The translations under genes and the position numbers were made by a program. The notes under the pieces are model-generated. The model did no database searches. It was not told the origin of the DNA and was given only the letters and a program-made list of their open reading frames with translations. A DNA stretch of 64,000 nt from Deltaproteobacteria bacterium (GTDB lineage Bacteria; Desulfobacterota; Binatia; HRBIN30; CADEER01), in assembly GCA_029262455.1 (NCBI GenBank), contig JAJCZJ010000094.1, positions 1 to 64,000 on the forward strand, read 5' to 3'. Each line of letters begins with the position of its first letter. Within the stretch, counting starts at the first letter, position 1. Positions 16,478 to 24,976 of this stretch are shown here, in pieces.

Positions 16478-18958
16478 CTACTTCTTGCCGCCAAACAACC
16501 CGCCGAGGCCTTTTCGTAACAGCTCTTTGGCTGCATCCTCGGGTTTCGCAGGCTGTTTTACGGCCGCGGCCGAATCGCCCGATTCGGCTGCCTCGTCCTT
16601 CTTCTTGCCGAACAAGGCATCCAGCCCCTTCTCGACACCCTTCGCGACTAGTGCGCCGGAAAGCTGCTTGGTCACATACTGCGTGTCCGGCTGCGTGCGC
16701 AGAGTTGGCAAGCTGCCCCCGAGTCGCACGGGGATCTGAAATCGCCCCTGCGGATCGAGGAGATACTTCGCCTCCTTCACGCTCGCCAACAAGTCTTGCG
16801 TCAACTTTTCCGAGGCGACAAAGCTCGCCGCCATGTCGAGAACATTCTCGAAGCTGAACGTGCCGTCACCGCGCACACTATAGTCACGCGCCGCCAAGGC
16901 CAGCTCCTTGAGATTCGCTGCCCCGCCTCCGATATCAACCTTGCCGCCAAGCGCTTCAAACGCCGTGTCCGACATTTCGAAGAGTGCAGGGTACTTCTGT
17001 TTAATTTTTGGGCTAATCAATGCACTCAAGCCGGGAATCCCCGTGATGCTCGCCAGGATCGTCTCGGCAACATTGACTCCCTTGAGGACGCCATCTGTGA
17101 CTTGAAGCGTCCCGGCCCCGGTCAGCGCCTTGGTAATTTGTTCCTTTTGTGAACCGTGGCCGTCGAGGTTGAGGTCACCGTTCATCTTACCGGTCATCTT
17201 CACCGCACCGACCTTCAAATAGGACATGATCTTGGCGACATCGAGGTCGTTGACTTTGCCGCGGAAGGTGAAGGCCGGATCATTTGCGTTCGCCATATCG
17301 TACGAGCCAGATCCGATAACCAGTCCGTCGAAAGTCTTCACCGAGACTTTCTTCAGGGTCGCCTTTTGTCCGACCATCCCCATGTCAGCGTTGAGACTGG
17401 AGTAGTCGACATCCCTCAACACCCCGCCAGCTGACCGCACGGTTGCACGAACCTCAGGTCCCGCCGCAGCGGCGCGATACGTCCCCTTCACATCGAGCTC
17501 GCGCAGAAACTCTTCCTTGGCAACACCATCTCCAGCCGCCCCAACCGCAGCCAGGCGCAGTTTCGGCGAAGACACAGCGAAGTCGGCGGCGAGATTCTTC
17601 AAGCTCGTGACTGTAGCCGAGAGCTGCATCGGCTCCCCGCCAACCGTCAGCTGTGTCGGCGGTACCTCGACTCGGTCGCCCTTCAACGCAACGACTGTGC
17701 TCAATCCAGCAATCTCGATCCCGCCACCGGGCTGTACTGCTCTGACATTCTTCAAGGCAATGGTTCCGTTCAGAGTTGGAGCACCCGAAGCAGCAGGCCC
17801 CTTCGCATGAACATCGAGATCGATCGCGCCGCCGACATCGATGCCCTGCGCCGCCGCAAAAAACTCTCCCCAACCATTGAGCGGAACAGCATTCGCCTTA
17901 ATGGTAAAATCCACTGGCATCGAGGATCCGGTACCGATGGAACCTCCGCCGTTCACAGTCGCATCCGCCAATCGAAGGACGAGATTGGCGATATCGATCC
18001 GTTCCGCCGCTTGCGTAACATCGGCCGAAAGAGTGAACCGCGTCCCCTTGGGTTTCGTAAAAACCTTAGCGAAGCGCAGGCCCGCATCACTGCCATCAAA
18101 AGACGCTTTGATCTTCGGCGCATCGGCGCTGCCGGTGACGTCGACCTTGACGCTCATGGGATCTGGGGAAGAAAGCTCGGGCGGTACCGACTCGCCGATC
18201 ACCGGCAACTTCTTGAGGCGGTCGACGATCACCGGCCCGATGTCGACGTCTAGATCGATCGGGGCGCGCGCCGCAGCTTGCGGCGAGCCAATCGGCCCGA
18301 CGGTTCCGCCGACCTTGACATTCTGATCCTGGGAGCCGAGCACGGCGGCTGCAAATTCTAGCGACACCGGCGTGTCAAACCCTACGTCCGAAGCGGCGAA
18401 ATCGACGTGCTCGATCAACAGCTCGGATGCTGGAGAAGCGGTGCGGTCGGTGAAGCTGAGCCGCCCATCGCTGATGCGCAGGACCGAGACCAGCAGCGGT
18501 AGTGTCCCCGCATCACCAGAACTAGCACCGGTGTCCGGCGCCGCCGTACCGGGCACAGGGCGGTCGACACTTTGGCCGATCGAATCAAAGTTGAATCCGT
18601 CCTTGGTGCGAATGACATTGACCTTGGGGGCCGCGAGAACCACTCGGTCGACTTCGTAGCGGCCAAACAAGGCCGGCCAGATCTTCACGACCACATCGGC
18701 GCGTCCGACCTCGAGGAACTTGTCCTTTGAAAAAGCGGGGTCGTCGCCAATGGAAACGTTGCCAACGCGAGCGCCCAAGCCGCCGCGAAACGAGACCCCG
18801 ATCTCGTCAAACGAAATCGGACGTCCCAGGGCAGCAGAGGCTCGCTCTGCGAGCCAGACGCGATTGTCTTGCAAATAGCCGTTGAAGTTCGTGACCGCGA
18901 AGACGCCAGCACCAACTAAGAGCAGCAATACGACGAACAGGATCAAGAGTTTCTTCAT
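16478..18958 (-). CDS. AsmA family protein
   Basis: This 826-residue protein has one N-terminal TM anchor (MKKLLILFVVLLLLVGAGVF) followed by long periplasmic beta-rich repeats. AsmA N-terminal features are seen (LGRPISFDEIGVSFRGGLGA, then WPALFGRYEVDRVVLAAPKV). The C-terminal AsmA_2-like part contains LDVAKIMSYLKVGAVKMTGK and AGTLQVTDGVLKGVNVAETI. AsmA-like proteins are thought to form bridge-like grooves for lipid transfer or outer-membrane biogenesis. The tail has a Lys/Glu/Ala-rich linker and the end LLRKGLGGLFGGKK. Confidence 0.93.
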   Translation of the reverse strand: MKKLLILFVVLLLLVGAGVFAVTNFNGYLQDNRVWLAERASAALGRPISFDEIGVSFRGGLGARVGNVSIGDDPAFSKDKFLEVGRADVVVKIWPALFGRYEVDRVVLAAPKVNVIRTKDGFNFDSIGQSVDRPVPGTAAPDTGASSGDAGTLPLLVSVLRISDGRLSFTDRTASPASELLIEHVDFAASDVGFDTPVSLEFAAAVLGSQDQNVKVGGTVGPIGSPQAAARAPIDLDVDIGPVIVDRLKKLPVIGESVPPELSSPDPMSVKVDVTGSADAPKIKASFDGSDAGLRFAKVFTKPKGTRFTLSADVTQAAERIDIANLVLRLADATVNGGGSIGTGSSMPVDFTIKANAVPLNGWGEFFAAAQGIDVGGAIDLDVHAKGPAASGAPTLNGTIALKNVRAVQPGGGIEIAGLSTVVALKGDRVEVPPTQLTVGGEPMQLSATVTSLKNLAADFAVSSPKLRLAAVGAAGDGVAKEEFLRELDVKGTYRAAAAGPEVRATVRSAGGVLRDVDYSSLNADMGMVGQKATLKKVSVKTFDGLVIGSGSYDMANANDPAFTFRGKVNDLDVAKIMSYLKVGAVKMTGKMNGDLNLDGHGSQKEQITKALTGAGTLQVTDGVLKGVNVAETILASITGIPGLSALISPKIKQKYPALFEMSDTAFEALGGKVDIGGGAANLKELALAARDYSVRGDGTFSFENVLDMAASFVASEKLTQDLLASVKEAKYLLDPQGRFQIPVRLGGSLPTLRTQPDTQYVTKQLSGALVAKGVEKGLDALFGKKKDEAAESGDSAAAVKQPAKPEDAAKELLRKGLGGLFGGKK

Positions 18959-19184
18959 AGATTGTCTTCCCAGGCAAGCGTTGCGACGAAAACCACACCA
19001 ATGATGACGACAGCCGAGCGCTACCTACGTGGCGGTGTCACCGGACAAGGGCCCAGCATACCGCTCCGCTTCTGGTGGTACCAACTCCCCAAGTAAGTCC
19101 CGCGCGTGGCCCGGCCCAAAGAGCGCAGGGCCGACGAGCTTTGCCAGCCCGTCGGCGGTGTTTTGAGAATGTTTTGAGAAGATG

Positions 19185-19216
19185 TGAGGAGAGAGCCGTC
19201 CTCATCTCCCCTCACA
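19185..19216. terminator. Hairpin after the Ala-rich lipoprotein gene
   Basis: GTGAGGAGAGA (19185-19195) pairs with TCTCCCCTCAC (19206-19216) with one mismatch, followed on the plus strand by AATCTTTTT. On the minus strand it follows the lipoprotein stop by about 10 nt. The T-run favours plus-strand termination although no plus gene precedes it. A short direct repeat GTTTTGAGAA lies at 19161 and 19172. The rest of 18959-19226 shows no gene. Confidence 0.45.
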
Positions 19217-19226
19217 ATCTTTTTAC

Positions 19227-19898
19227 CTAGCGACCGACACCCATGGCATTCGCCGCGCCGGCAGATGCGCCGGCGGCGCTATCCCTGGCAGCCTGCGCCG
19301 CATCCGCCGCCTTTTTCGCCGCAGCGTCGGCAGTATTGGCCGCTCGCGCCGCGGCCGCGTTCGCTGCGTCCTTGGCGGCATCAGCCGCCGCATTGGCAGT
19401 ATCGACAGCTGCATCGGCCGCCGCGTCTTTCGCGCCAACAGCGGCGTCTACAGCGTCGTTCTTGGCGGTGACAGCAGCGTCCCTGGCGGCAGCAGCCGTG
19501 TCCGCAGTGGCATCGACTGCCCCCGCCGCGGTGCCCTTGGCCGCATCAAGCGCGGCCTCGCCAGCATCAACCGCCGCATGGCCCGCGTCGGCAACACCTG
19601 CGGCCGCTTCGCCACCAACTTGCTTGGCCGCGTCCACCGCTGCCCTGCCGGCATCCACCGCAGCATGACCGGCGTCAGCCGCCTTCTTCGCTGCGTTTTC
19701 CTTCGCTGCTTTCACGGCATCCATACCGGCATCGCCGGCATCGGCCGCCGCATCCACCGCGCTGCCCATCCTCGCCTTGGCCTTGTCGGCCGCGTTCTCC
19801 GTATCGTGGGTGCTATTCTGCGAGCTCTCTCCGGAACAACCCGAGGTGATCGCTACACACAGCGCACCGAAAAAAAGCATTCGATTCATTCGATTCAT
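19227..19898 (-). CDS. Ala-rich, LEA-like repetitive lipoprotein
   Basis: This 223-residue protein starts at an ATG with AAGGAG 6 nt upstream. A lipoprotein signal ends ITSGCSGESS. From residue 35 onward it is almost only Ala, Asp, Lys and Gly, in quasi-repeats such as AADAGHAAVDAGRAAVDAAK and AVDAAVGAKDAAADAAVDTA. These would form long amphipathic helices like LEA group 3 or ice-binding/apolipoprotein-like proteins. It has no aromatics beyond the signal. A cell-envelope, desiccation or osmotic role is plausible but unproven. The very biased composition makes family calls by similarity unreliable. Confidence 0.8.
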   Translation of the reverse strand: MNRMNRMLFFGALCVAITSGCSGESSQNSTHDTENAADKAKARMGSAVDAAADAGDAGMDAVKAAKENAAKKAADAGHAAVDAGRAAVDAAKQVGGEAAAGVADAGHAAVDAGEAALDAAKGTAAGAVDATADTAAAARDAAVTAKNDAVDAAVGAKDAAADAAVDTANAAADAAKDAANAAAARAANTADAAAKKAADAAQAARDSAAGASAGAANAMGVGR

Positions 19899-19942
19899 AG
19901 GGCTCTCCTTACGCGGTTCAGCGAACCGGTTGGGCTGCTCAT

Positions 19943-20353
19943 TCAGTGAGTGACTTTCGGCGGAAGCTCTTTCGCTTGCGCAACCCAATCATTGACGTTG
20001 TCCAGAGTCGGAACACGTCGCGTCAGCTTCTTCTCGACGTTGACCTCCTCCATCTTGGCGGCGAGGTTCTCCGCGTTCCGCGTCGCCAGCTCTTTGACGG
20101 TGTCGACGCCAGAGCATTCCAAGAGTTCGGCGTACTCCCCCGCCACACCCTTGATGCGGAACAGGTCCACCATGTTGACCCACTTGAGAATCTGCGATTC
20201 TCCGATTCCGGTCTTCGCAGCGATCTCGGCGCGGCCCTTTTTGGAGCAACCCATCTCGAGCAATTCGTCGGTCTTCGTACAACCCGCTGCGATTAGCTTC
20301 TCACCAAACGCCGGTCCGATACCTTCGACTTCTTCAATCTTCTTGTTCGCCAT
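19943..20353 (-). CDS. DUF4332 domain protein (helix-hairpin-helix type)
   Basis: This 136-residue protein starts at MANKKIEEVEGIGPAFGEKL, a typical HhH-like DUF4332 opening. It continues with TDELLEMGCSKKGRAEIAAKTGIG, SQILKWVNMVDLFRIKGVAGEYAELL and GVDTVKELATRNAENLAAKM, then VPTLDNVNDWVAQAKELP. DUF4332 carries two HhH-like repeats and probably binds nucleic acid or a protein partner; no function is established. The longer open frame upstream has no match. It is 44 nt from the start of the Ala-rich lipoprotein gene, so they may be co-transcribed. Confidence 0.9.
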   Translation of the reverse strand: MANKKIEEVEGIGPAFGEKLIAAGCTKTDELLEMGCSKKGRAEIAAKTGIGESQILKWVNMVDLFRIKGVAGEYAELLECSGVDTVKELATRNAENLAAKMEEVNVEKKLTRRVPTLDNVNDWVAQAKELPPKVTH

Positions 20354-20524
20354 TCTGAAAACTTCTCCCTGTGTGCGCAGTCCGCAGCCAAGTGGGCGCA
20401 ACTCTCCCGTTGGTTGCGCACCGGCAAAGCAATTGCTGATGCGTCGTAACCAGGGCCGTCGGCCCCGGGGCGGTCTAGCGTTCCGTACCGGTCCAATCCG
20501 GACCCGGCACTCACAAAAGAACCG

Positions 20525-20555
20525 TTGGGCCCGCCCCAAACGGGGGCGGGCCCAA
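20525..20555 (-). terminator. Intrinsic terminator of the repeat lipoprotein gene
   Basis: TTGGGCCCGCCCC (20525-20537) is perfectly complementary to 20543-20555 around a 5-nt loop. On the minus strand the stem begins 12 nt after the stop codon of the gene at 20568 and is followed by CGGTTCTTTT. Confidence 0.85.
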
Positions 20556-20567
20556 GAAACCTGAAAA

Positions 20568-21692
20568 CTAGCGGCTGATCTTCACGCCAAGCGAATCGAG
20601 AGTCTTCATGGTGAGGCCACCGGTGGCCAGACCCTTAGAGCGCTGGTAGGAAGCGACCGCCCTGTTGGTCGATGCACCCAGATTGCCGTCGATCACACCT
20701 GGATCGTGCCCCGCGGCCTTGAGGGCTCGCTGGATCTCCTTGACAACACCCGGACGCGCGTTCGTCTCGCAAAGGATCGTTCTCCAAGCCATGTGCTCTT
20801 CAGAAATCTTCACACGCTTGGTGATGGTGTCGTACTCTTCTGCGATCGGGATACGGCGCTCCGACGGCGGTGTGGCGATCTTGCGCACCTTGACCGTCTT
20901 GTACTCCGCCGGAATCGTGACTGTACGAGTTGTCGCCGGCTTCTTTACGACCTTCCGCTTGACAGTCGTATACTCCGCCGGAATCTCCACTTCGCGTACC
21001 GTTGCGGGTCGCTTCACGACTTTCTTGCGGACAGTCTTGTACTGAGCCGGCACGTCGACCAAGCAGAGGATCTCGCCGGTTCCTTCGGCGACCTTCTCGA
21101 TCGGGCCACGGCCCTTCTTCCACACCTGGTGAGCTGGCTTGACCAGGATGCGCTCTTCTTCCCACTCGTACTCAGCCGGAACTTCGACCAAACGGCGCGA
21201 GGCTGGCTTCACCAAGATCTGCTCCTCGGCGTAGCCATACTCAGCTGGAACTACTTCAATACGCTCGCTGGCTTCCCGGACGAGAACCTCTTCGGTACCC
21301 CATTCGTAGGTGCCCGGAGTGATTTCGAGACGCTCCGTCGCAGCACGCTTGAGGATCTGCTCGGTCTTGGTCTCATACTTGGCCGGGACCAGGACGCGAG
21401 TATAACACTCACCAGCCTGCGCGTTGGGTGGAAAAAGGCTCCCACCATCGCCCGTCGGCACGCCCGCGGAGACCATGGTGGTTCCCGCTGTCTCGACTCG
21501 TTTGGTCAGGGTTGCGACCTGGGACTTGCTTGCCGCTAGCTGCGACTCGAGGGCCGCCATCTGACGCTCTTTGTCACGCAGCGCACGCTGGGCATCTGTT
21601 GTTACGGTCGTCGCCGCCTGCTGCGTACAGCCGGCAAGCATCGCCGTAGCGGCAGCAGCCAGCGCCACCGTTACCAATTTTGACTTCTTCAT
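20568..21692 (-). CDS. Repeat lipoprotein with C-terminal peptidoglycan-binding domain
   Basis: The 374-residue product has a lipoprotein signal (MKKSKLVTVALAAAATAMLA then GC, Cys22) and a short coiled coil (about 35-66). From about 95 to 310 it has seven or eight repeats of 23-27 residues built on (V/I)PAEYxTVxxKVVKxPAxxRxV. The end is PG_binding_1-like: RPGVVKEIQRALKAAGHDPG, VIDGNLGASTNRAVASYQRS, GLATGGLTMKTLDSLGV. It is likely anchored in the outer membrane and contacts the wall. I do not know a named family for the repeat region. A terminator follows. Confidence 0.88.
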   Translation of the reverse strand: MKKSKLVTVALAAAATAMLAGCTQQAATTVTTDAQRALRDKERQMAALESQLAASKSQVATLTKRVETAGTTMVSAGVPTGDGGSLFPPNAQAGECYTRVLVPAKYETKTEQILKRAATERLEITPGTYEWGTEEVLVREASERIEVVPAEYGYAEEQILVKPASRRLVEVPAEYEWEEERILVKPAHQVWKKGRGPIEKVAEGTGEILCLVDVPAQYKTVRKKVVKRPATVREVEIPAEYTTVKRKVVKKPATTRTVTIPAEYKTVKVRKIATPPSERRIPIAEEYDTITKRVKISEEHMAWRTILCETNARPGVVKEIQRALKAAGHDPGVIDGNLGASTNRAVASYQRSKGLATGGLTMKTLDSLGVKISR

Positions 21693-22209
21693 GAACTTCC
21701 TCCTCCGATTAGTGTTGCTACTTCATCTCTGGCGAACCATGATCGCTTTCGCCAACCCTACTTGATCGGGCCACGCCCCGTTGAAAGACCCAAACTCATA
21801 CTCAGTCCAAGTCTTCCGCACGGCCCAACTGTCTGACTTTATCTCGCAATAGGTATCGCAATACACATGCCATCCCTATTAGGAACTCATTACATCATTG
21901 AAGTGATGCACCGCGTCAACACGAGCCTTGCACATTGGTCAGAGACTTGCGTTTTCGCAATCCGCGTTGCAAGTTGGCCACACGGCGATGCCTTACGGCA
22001 GTCTTGGTTAGTGCCAGCGAATCACTGGCCCGGCAAGATCGCGCACCGCGTCACAAAGGACCCGATGAATCTCGATCATCGTCCGTACTAGCACACGCCC
22101 TATATAACATGCAAAGCAATTCCACCCGAAGGACTCAGGCCAACTTACAGGTGACAAGCCCCCGCACAACCCTAGTGCCCGAGAATCGTCCCGACGAAAA
22201 TCGGGGTTT
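21693..22209. other. 517-bp non-coding region before the fluoride-channel genes
   Basis: No convincing gene is present. Visible items are a short direct repeat (TCGCAATAGG and TCGCAATACA near 21842-21866), the small dyad CATCA-TTGAAG-TGATG (near 21892-21907), and the hairpin plus T-run at 22190-22211. Genes diverge from both sides, so promoters for both must be here. I looked for a fluoride riboswitch ahead of crcB and could not recognise its consensus. Confidence 0.6.
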
Positions 22210-22211
22210 TT
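22190..22211 (+). terminator. Short hairpin and T-run just before the first crcB gene
   Basis: CCCGA (22190-22194), loop CGAAAA, TCGGG (22201-22205), then GTTTTT. The run ends 8 nt before the ATG at 22219. It is placed like an attenuator or leader terminator, but the stem is only 5 bp. Confidence 0.4.
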
Positions 22212-22218
22212 GGTTCTC

Positions 22219-22587
22219 ATGAAGGGCGCCCTGTTGGATTACCTCGCAATCGCCGTCGGCGGCGGGCTCGGAAGTCTGGCTCGACATTCCGTGAACGCAC
22301 ACTGGGCTGCGGACGCCGGCATCCCGTACGCGACCCTCTTGGTGAACGTAGTCGGTGCCTTTGTTCTGGGCTACACCAGCCGGGGCTTGACCGGAGACGC
22401 TCGTATCCTGCTCCTCGCCAATGTCGGCTTCCTCGGCTCCTTCACGACGTTCTCGACACTAGCCTATGAGATCGCGGTCGGCGTGAGCGGGTCCTCGCAA
22501 CCACTCGGAGCCCCGTACGCCCTGGCGACGCTGATGATCGGCATTGCCGCGGCCGGACTCGGGGTCTTTTTGGCAGAGCGAAAATGA
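22219..22587 (+). CDS. crcB: Fluoride ion channel CrcB/FluC, first subunit
   Basis: This 122-residue four-helix membrane protein has the FluC marks: GGGLGSLARHSVN, the pore Asn in LLVNVVGAFVLGY (about residue 43), and the Phe-box/Thr-Ser track GFLGSFTTFSTLAYE (about 70-84). Dual-topology FluC subunits form a two-barrelled fluoride exporter. A second copy overlaps by 4 bp (ATGA), suggesting an obligate heterodimer of opposite orientation, as known for paired FluC genes. An alternative TTG start lies at 22210. No clear Shine-Dalgarno is seen. Confidence 0.95.
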   Translation: MKGALLDYLAIAVGGGLGSLARHSVNAHWAADAGIPYATLLVNVVGAFVLGYTSRGLTGDARILLLANVGFLGSFTTFSTLAYEIAVGVSGSSQPLGAPYALATLMIGIAAAGLGVFLAERK

Positions 22588-22949
22588 GCATTGGAACGGC
22601 AATCGCCGTAGGCCTCGGGGGAGCTGCCGGCGCCTGCCTGCGAGCTGCCCTGTCGGCCGCAACACGCCGCGCCAGCGCCGGCGACTTCCCCCACGCGATC
22701 TACATCGTGAACACCTTGGGATCGACGCTGTTGGGATTAGCCATCGGAATAGCTGGCGAATCACTCCATCCATTCTTGGTCACAGGGTTTTGCGGCGGCC
22801 TGACGACATTCTCGACTTTCGCAGTCTCCGCGGTGGACCAGATACGTTCGGCCCGCTTCGCTGCGTCTTTCGCGAACACGATTCTGAACTTCGGCGGCAG
22901 CATCGCCGGCGTCGTCCTCGGCCTCTACTTCGCAAAAATGATCCAATGA
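22584..22949 (+). CDS. crcB: Fluoride ion channel CrcB/FluC, second subunit
   Basis: This 121-residue protein is a distinct paralogue of its neighbour. It has GLGGAAGACLRAALS, IVNTLGSTLLGLAIG with the pore Asn, and the signature GFCGGLTTFSTFAVSAV. It starts in the ATGA overlap with the first crcB, so translation is coupled. The two proteins differ enough that they are probably fixed in opposite topologies. Fluoride export from the cytoplasm is the expected role. Confidence 0.95.
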   Translation: MSIGTAIAVGLGGAAGACLRAALSAATRRASAGDFPHAIYIVNTLGSTLLGLAIGIAGESLHPFLVTGFCGGLTTFSTFAVSAVDQIRSARFAASFANTILNFGGSIAGVVLGLYFAKMIQ

Positions 22950-23007
22950 GGTAACCCATCGGCGTCGGCGTGGGCGGCCCCGACGAAAGCCGCGAGAACT
23001 CGCCGCC

Positions 23008-23703
23008 TCACCAGTACCCGTCGTCGACGAAACTCACATAACGACCTCGACCGATCACCAAATGATCGAGAACCCGAACCCCGATCAGTTCGCCCACCTC
23101 GCGAAGACGGCGTGTGATCTCGAGATCTTCGCGACTCGGCGTCGGATCGCCGCTCGGGTGGTTGTGCACGAAGATGACGGCTGCGGCTGATTCGCGAATC
23201 ACAGGTAGGAACACCTCGCGCGGATGAACGATACTCGAGGTGAGAGATCCCTGGGAAACCCGCACATCGCGAATCTTCCGGTGTTTGTTGTCCAGCAGAA
23301 CCGCGTAGAAAAGTTCGCACCGCTCCTCCGCCAGACGCTCGCGAAAATGGGCGTATACGTCATAGCTACTTCGATAGGCGTCACCGGGAACGAACTCCTC
23401 CTCGCCAAAACGCCGCGCCAGCTCGGCAACCGCGAGGATCTCAGCCGCCTTCGCGGTCCCGATGCCGCGCAACCGACAGAGGTCGGCCGGTCCCAGACCC
23501 GCCAGGCGCCGCAAACTGCCGCCAGCCGCCGCCATCACACATCGCGCCTGTACGACCGCACTCTCACCCGCCACGCCGTTGCGCAACACGATGGCGAGCA
23601 ACTCCACGACCGACAGAGAGCCTGGACCATCGGCCAGTAGTTTCTCGCGCGGCCTTTCCCCGGCCGACCATTGCTTGATCCCCACGTCGAAGATACTTAT
23701 CAC
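23008..23703 (-). CDS. radC: RadC family JAMM-domain protein
   Basis: The 231-residue protein has the usual UPF0758/DUF2466 layout. N-terminal helices (ERPREKLLADGPGSLSVVEL) are followed by an HhH-like LGPADLCRLRGIGTAKAAEI and the C-terminal JAMM metallo-domain with HNHPSGDPTPSRED and VRVLDHLVIG. Despite the name, a DNA-repair role is not supported for this family. The start is a GTG at 23703. It is downstream of, and on the opposite strand from, the crcB pair. Confidence 0.95.
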   Translation of the reverse strand: MISIFDVGIKQWSAGERPREKLLADGPGSLSVVELLAIVLRNGVAGESAVVQARCVMAAAGGSLRRLAGLGPADLCRLRGIGTAKAAEILAVAELARRFGEEEFVPGDAYRSSYDVYAHFRERLAEERCELFYAVLLDNKHRKIRDVRVSQGSLTSSIVHPREVFLPVIRESAAAVIFVHNHPSGDPTPSREDLEITRRLREVGELIGVRVLDHLVIGRGRYVSFVDDGYW

Positions 23704-23736
23704 ATAGACCCTGACCCTGCAATCGGCAGGCGGTGA

Positions 23737-24906
23737 TTACATGATTCGAACCAGCAGACCGCGCAGGTACTCGCCTTCGGCATGGGCAGCTACGACCGGG
23801 TGGTCCGGCCCTGGACCGAGAACATCGAGAACCTGCACCTGGCGCCCCACCGACCGCCCCGCCTCCACGATGGTGCGGCGAAACGACTCGCCATCAACGT
23901 GCTGCGAACAGGTGAACGTCATCAGGACTCCCCCGTCCTTCGCCACCCGCCGCATCGCCCAGAGGTTGAGATCGCGGTAGGCACGCATCCCCTGGCGCAG
24001 GTCGCTGCGTCGTCGCACTAGCGGCGGCGGATCCAGGACCACGACATCGAAGCTAGCGTCGGTCGAGCGCAAGTACTCGGCCACCTTCGCGCGCACTGGC
24101 TCGATCCGGCTGTCCAGCCAATTCGCGGCCGCACCGACTTGCACCAACTCGAGGGCACTACGCGAGCTGTCCAGAGCCACCACTTGGGCAGCTCCACCAG
24201 CCGCCGCATTGATCGAAAAGCCGCCCGAGTAGCAGAACGCATCAAGCACCCGGCACCCCTCAGCCATGCCGCGCAGACGCCGTCGATTTTCCCGCTGGTC
24301 ACAAAAATGACCTGTCTTCTGGCCCCCGCCGGGGGCCGCTGCCAACAATACGCCGTGCTCGCGCACCAGGAGTCGCTCCGGGATGATTCCGCGCAGCACC
24401 CCCTGCCGGTCTTCCAGCCCCTCGGCCTTGCGAACCGAACCGCGGCTGCATTCGACGATCGCAGCTGTCGGCACCGCCGCTGCCAGTGCCGACACGAACT
24501 CATCGCGCAACGCGTCGGCCCCCGCAGTTAAACATTGGACCGCCAACACGTCAGCAAGCCGATCGACGACGAACCCGGGAAGCAGATCTCCCTCGCCGTT
24601 GACCATACGGTACGTATCGGTCTCATGATCGATCAACGCCTCCCGAAGAGCCAAGGCGCGCATCAGCCGTCCAGCGAAAAATCCCTCATCGAGGGGCACA
24701 TCGGCCCGGCTACAAATGCGCAACGCGATCGTGCAACGGGGATTTACATACCCGACGCCGAGAAAGTCGCCACTCGACGAGCAAACCCGCGCCAAGGTGC
24801 CCGCCGGAGTCGCCGCGTCTAGATCGCGGATCGCTCCGCCAAAAACCCAAGGATGGCCGCGCAGCAGAGGTTTCTCGCGCCCCGGCTTCAGGCGCACTTC
24901 AATCAA
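23737..24906 (-). CDS. Class I SAM-dependent rRNA (cytosine-C5) methyltransferase, RlmI-like
   Basis: This 389-residue enzyme has an N-terminal PUA-like domain (RLKPGREKPLLRGHPWVFGG). A central part contains MVNGEGDLLPGFVVDRL. The Rossmann methyltransferase domain has TGHFCDQRENRRRLR, VLDAFCYSGGFSINAA and VVLDPPPLVRR. The layout matches RlmI (YccW), which methylates 23S rRNA. The catalytic Cys is expected in MTFTCSQHV. The start is a TTG at 24906 with GGAGG at 6 nt. The precise target nucleotide is inferred from the family. Confidence 0.93.
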   Translation of the reverse strand: MIEVRLKPGREKPLLRGHPWVFGGAIRDLDAATPAGTLARVCSSSGDFLGVGYVNPRCTIALRICSRADVPLDEGFFAGRLMRALALREALIDHETDTYRMVNGEGDLLPGFVVDRLADVLAVQCLTAGADALRDEFVSALAAAVPTAAIVECSRGSVRKAEGLEDRQGVLRGIIPERLLVREHGVLLAAAPGGGQKTGHFCDQRENRRRLRGMAEGCRVLDAFCYSGGFSINAAAGGAAQVVALDSSRSALELVQVGAAANWLDSRIEPVRAKVAEYLRSTDASFDVVVLDPPPLVRRRSDLRQGMRAYRDLNLWAMRRVAKDGGVLMTFTCSQHVDGESFRRTIVEAGRSVGRQVQVLDVLGPGPDHPVVAAHAEGEYLRGLLVRIM

Positions 24907-24976
24907 AGCAAGCCTCCGACGAAGATCTTCCGTGCCAGTACTTCATCATCCCCTTCCGTCCGCCCCTGCCGCCACT

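Noticed and set aside
22110-22200. Glycine- or cobalamin-riboswitch-like words (CCGAAGGACTCAGG, GCCCCCGCA) before crcB
   Set aside because: The surrounding stems and conserved loops needed for either riboswitch are missing; the words alone are short enough to occur by chance.
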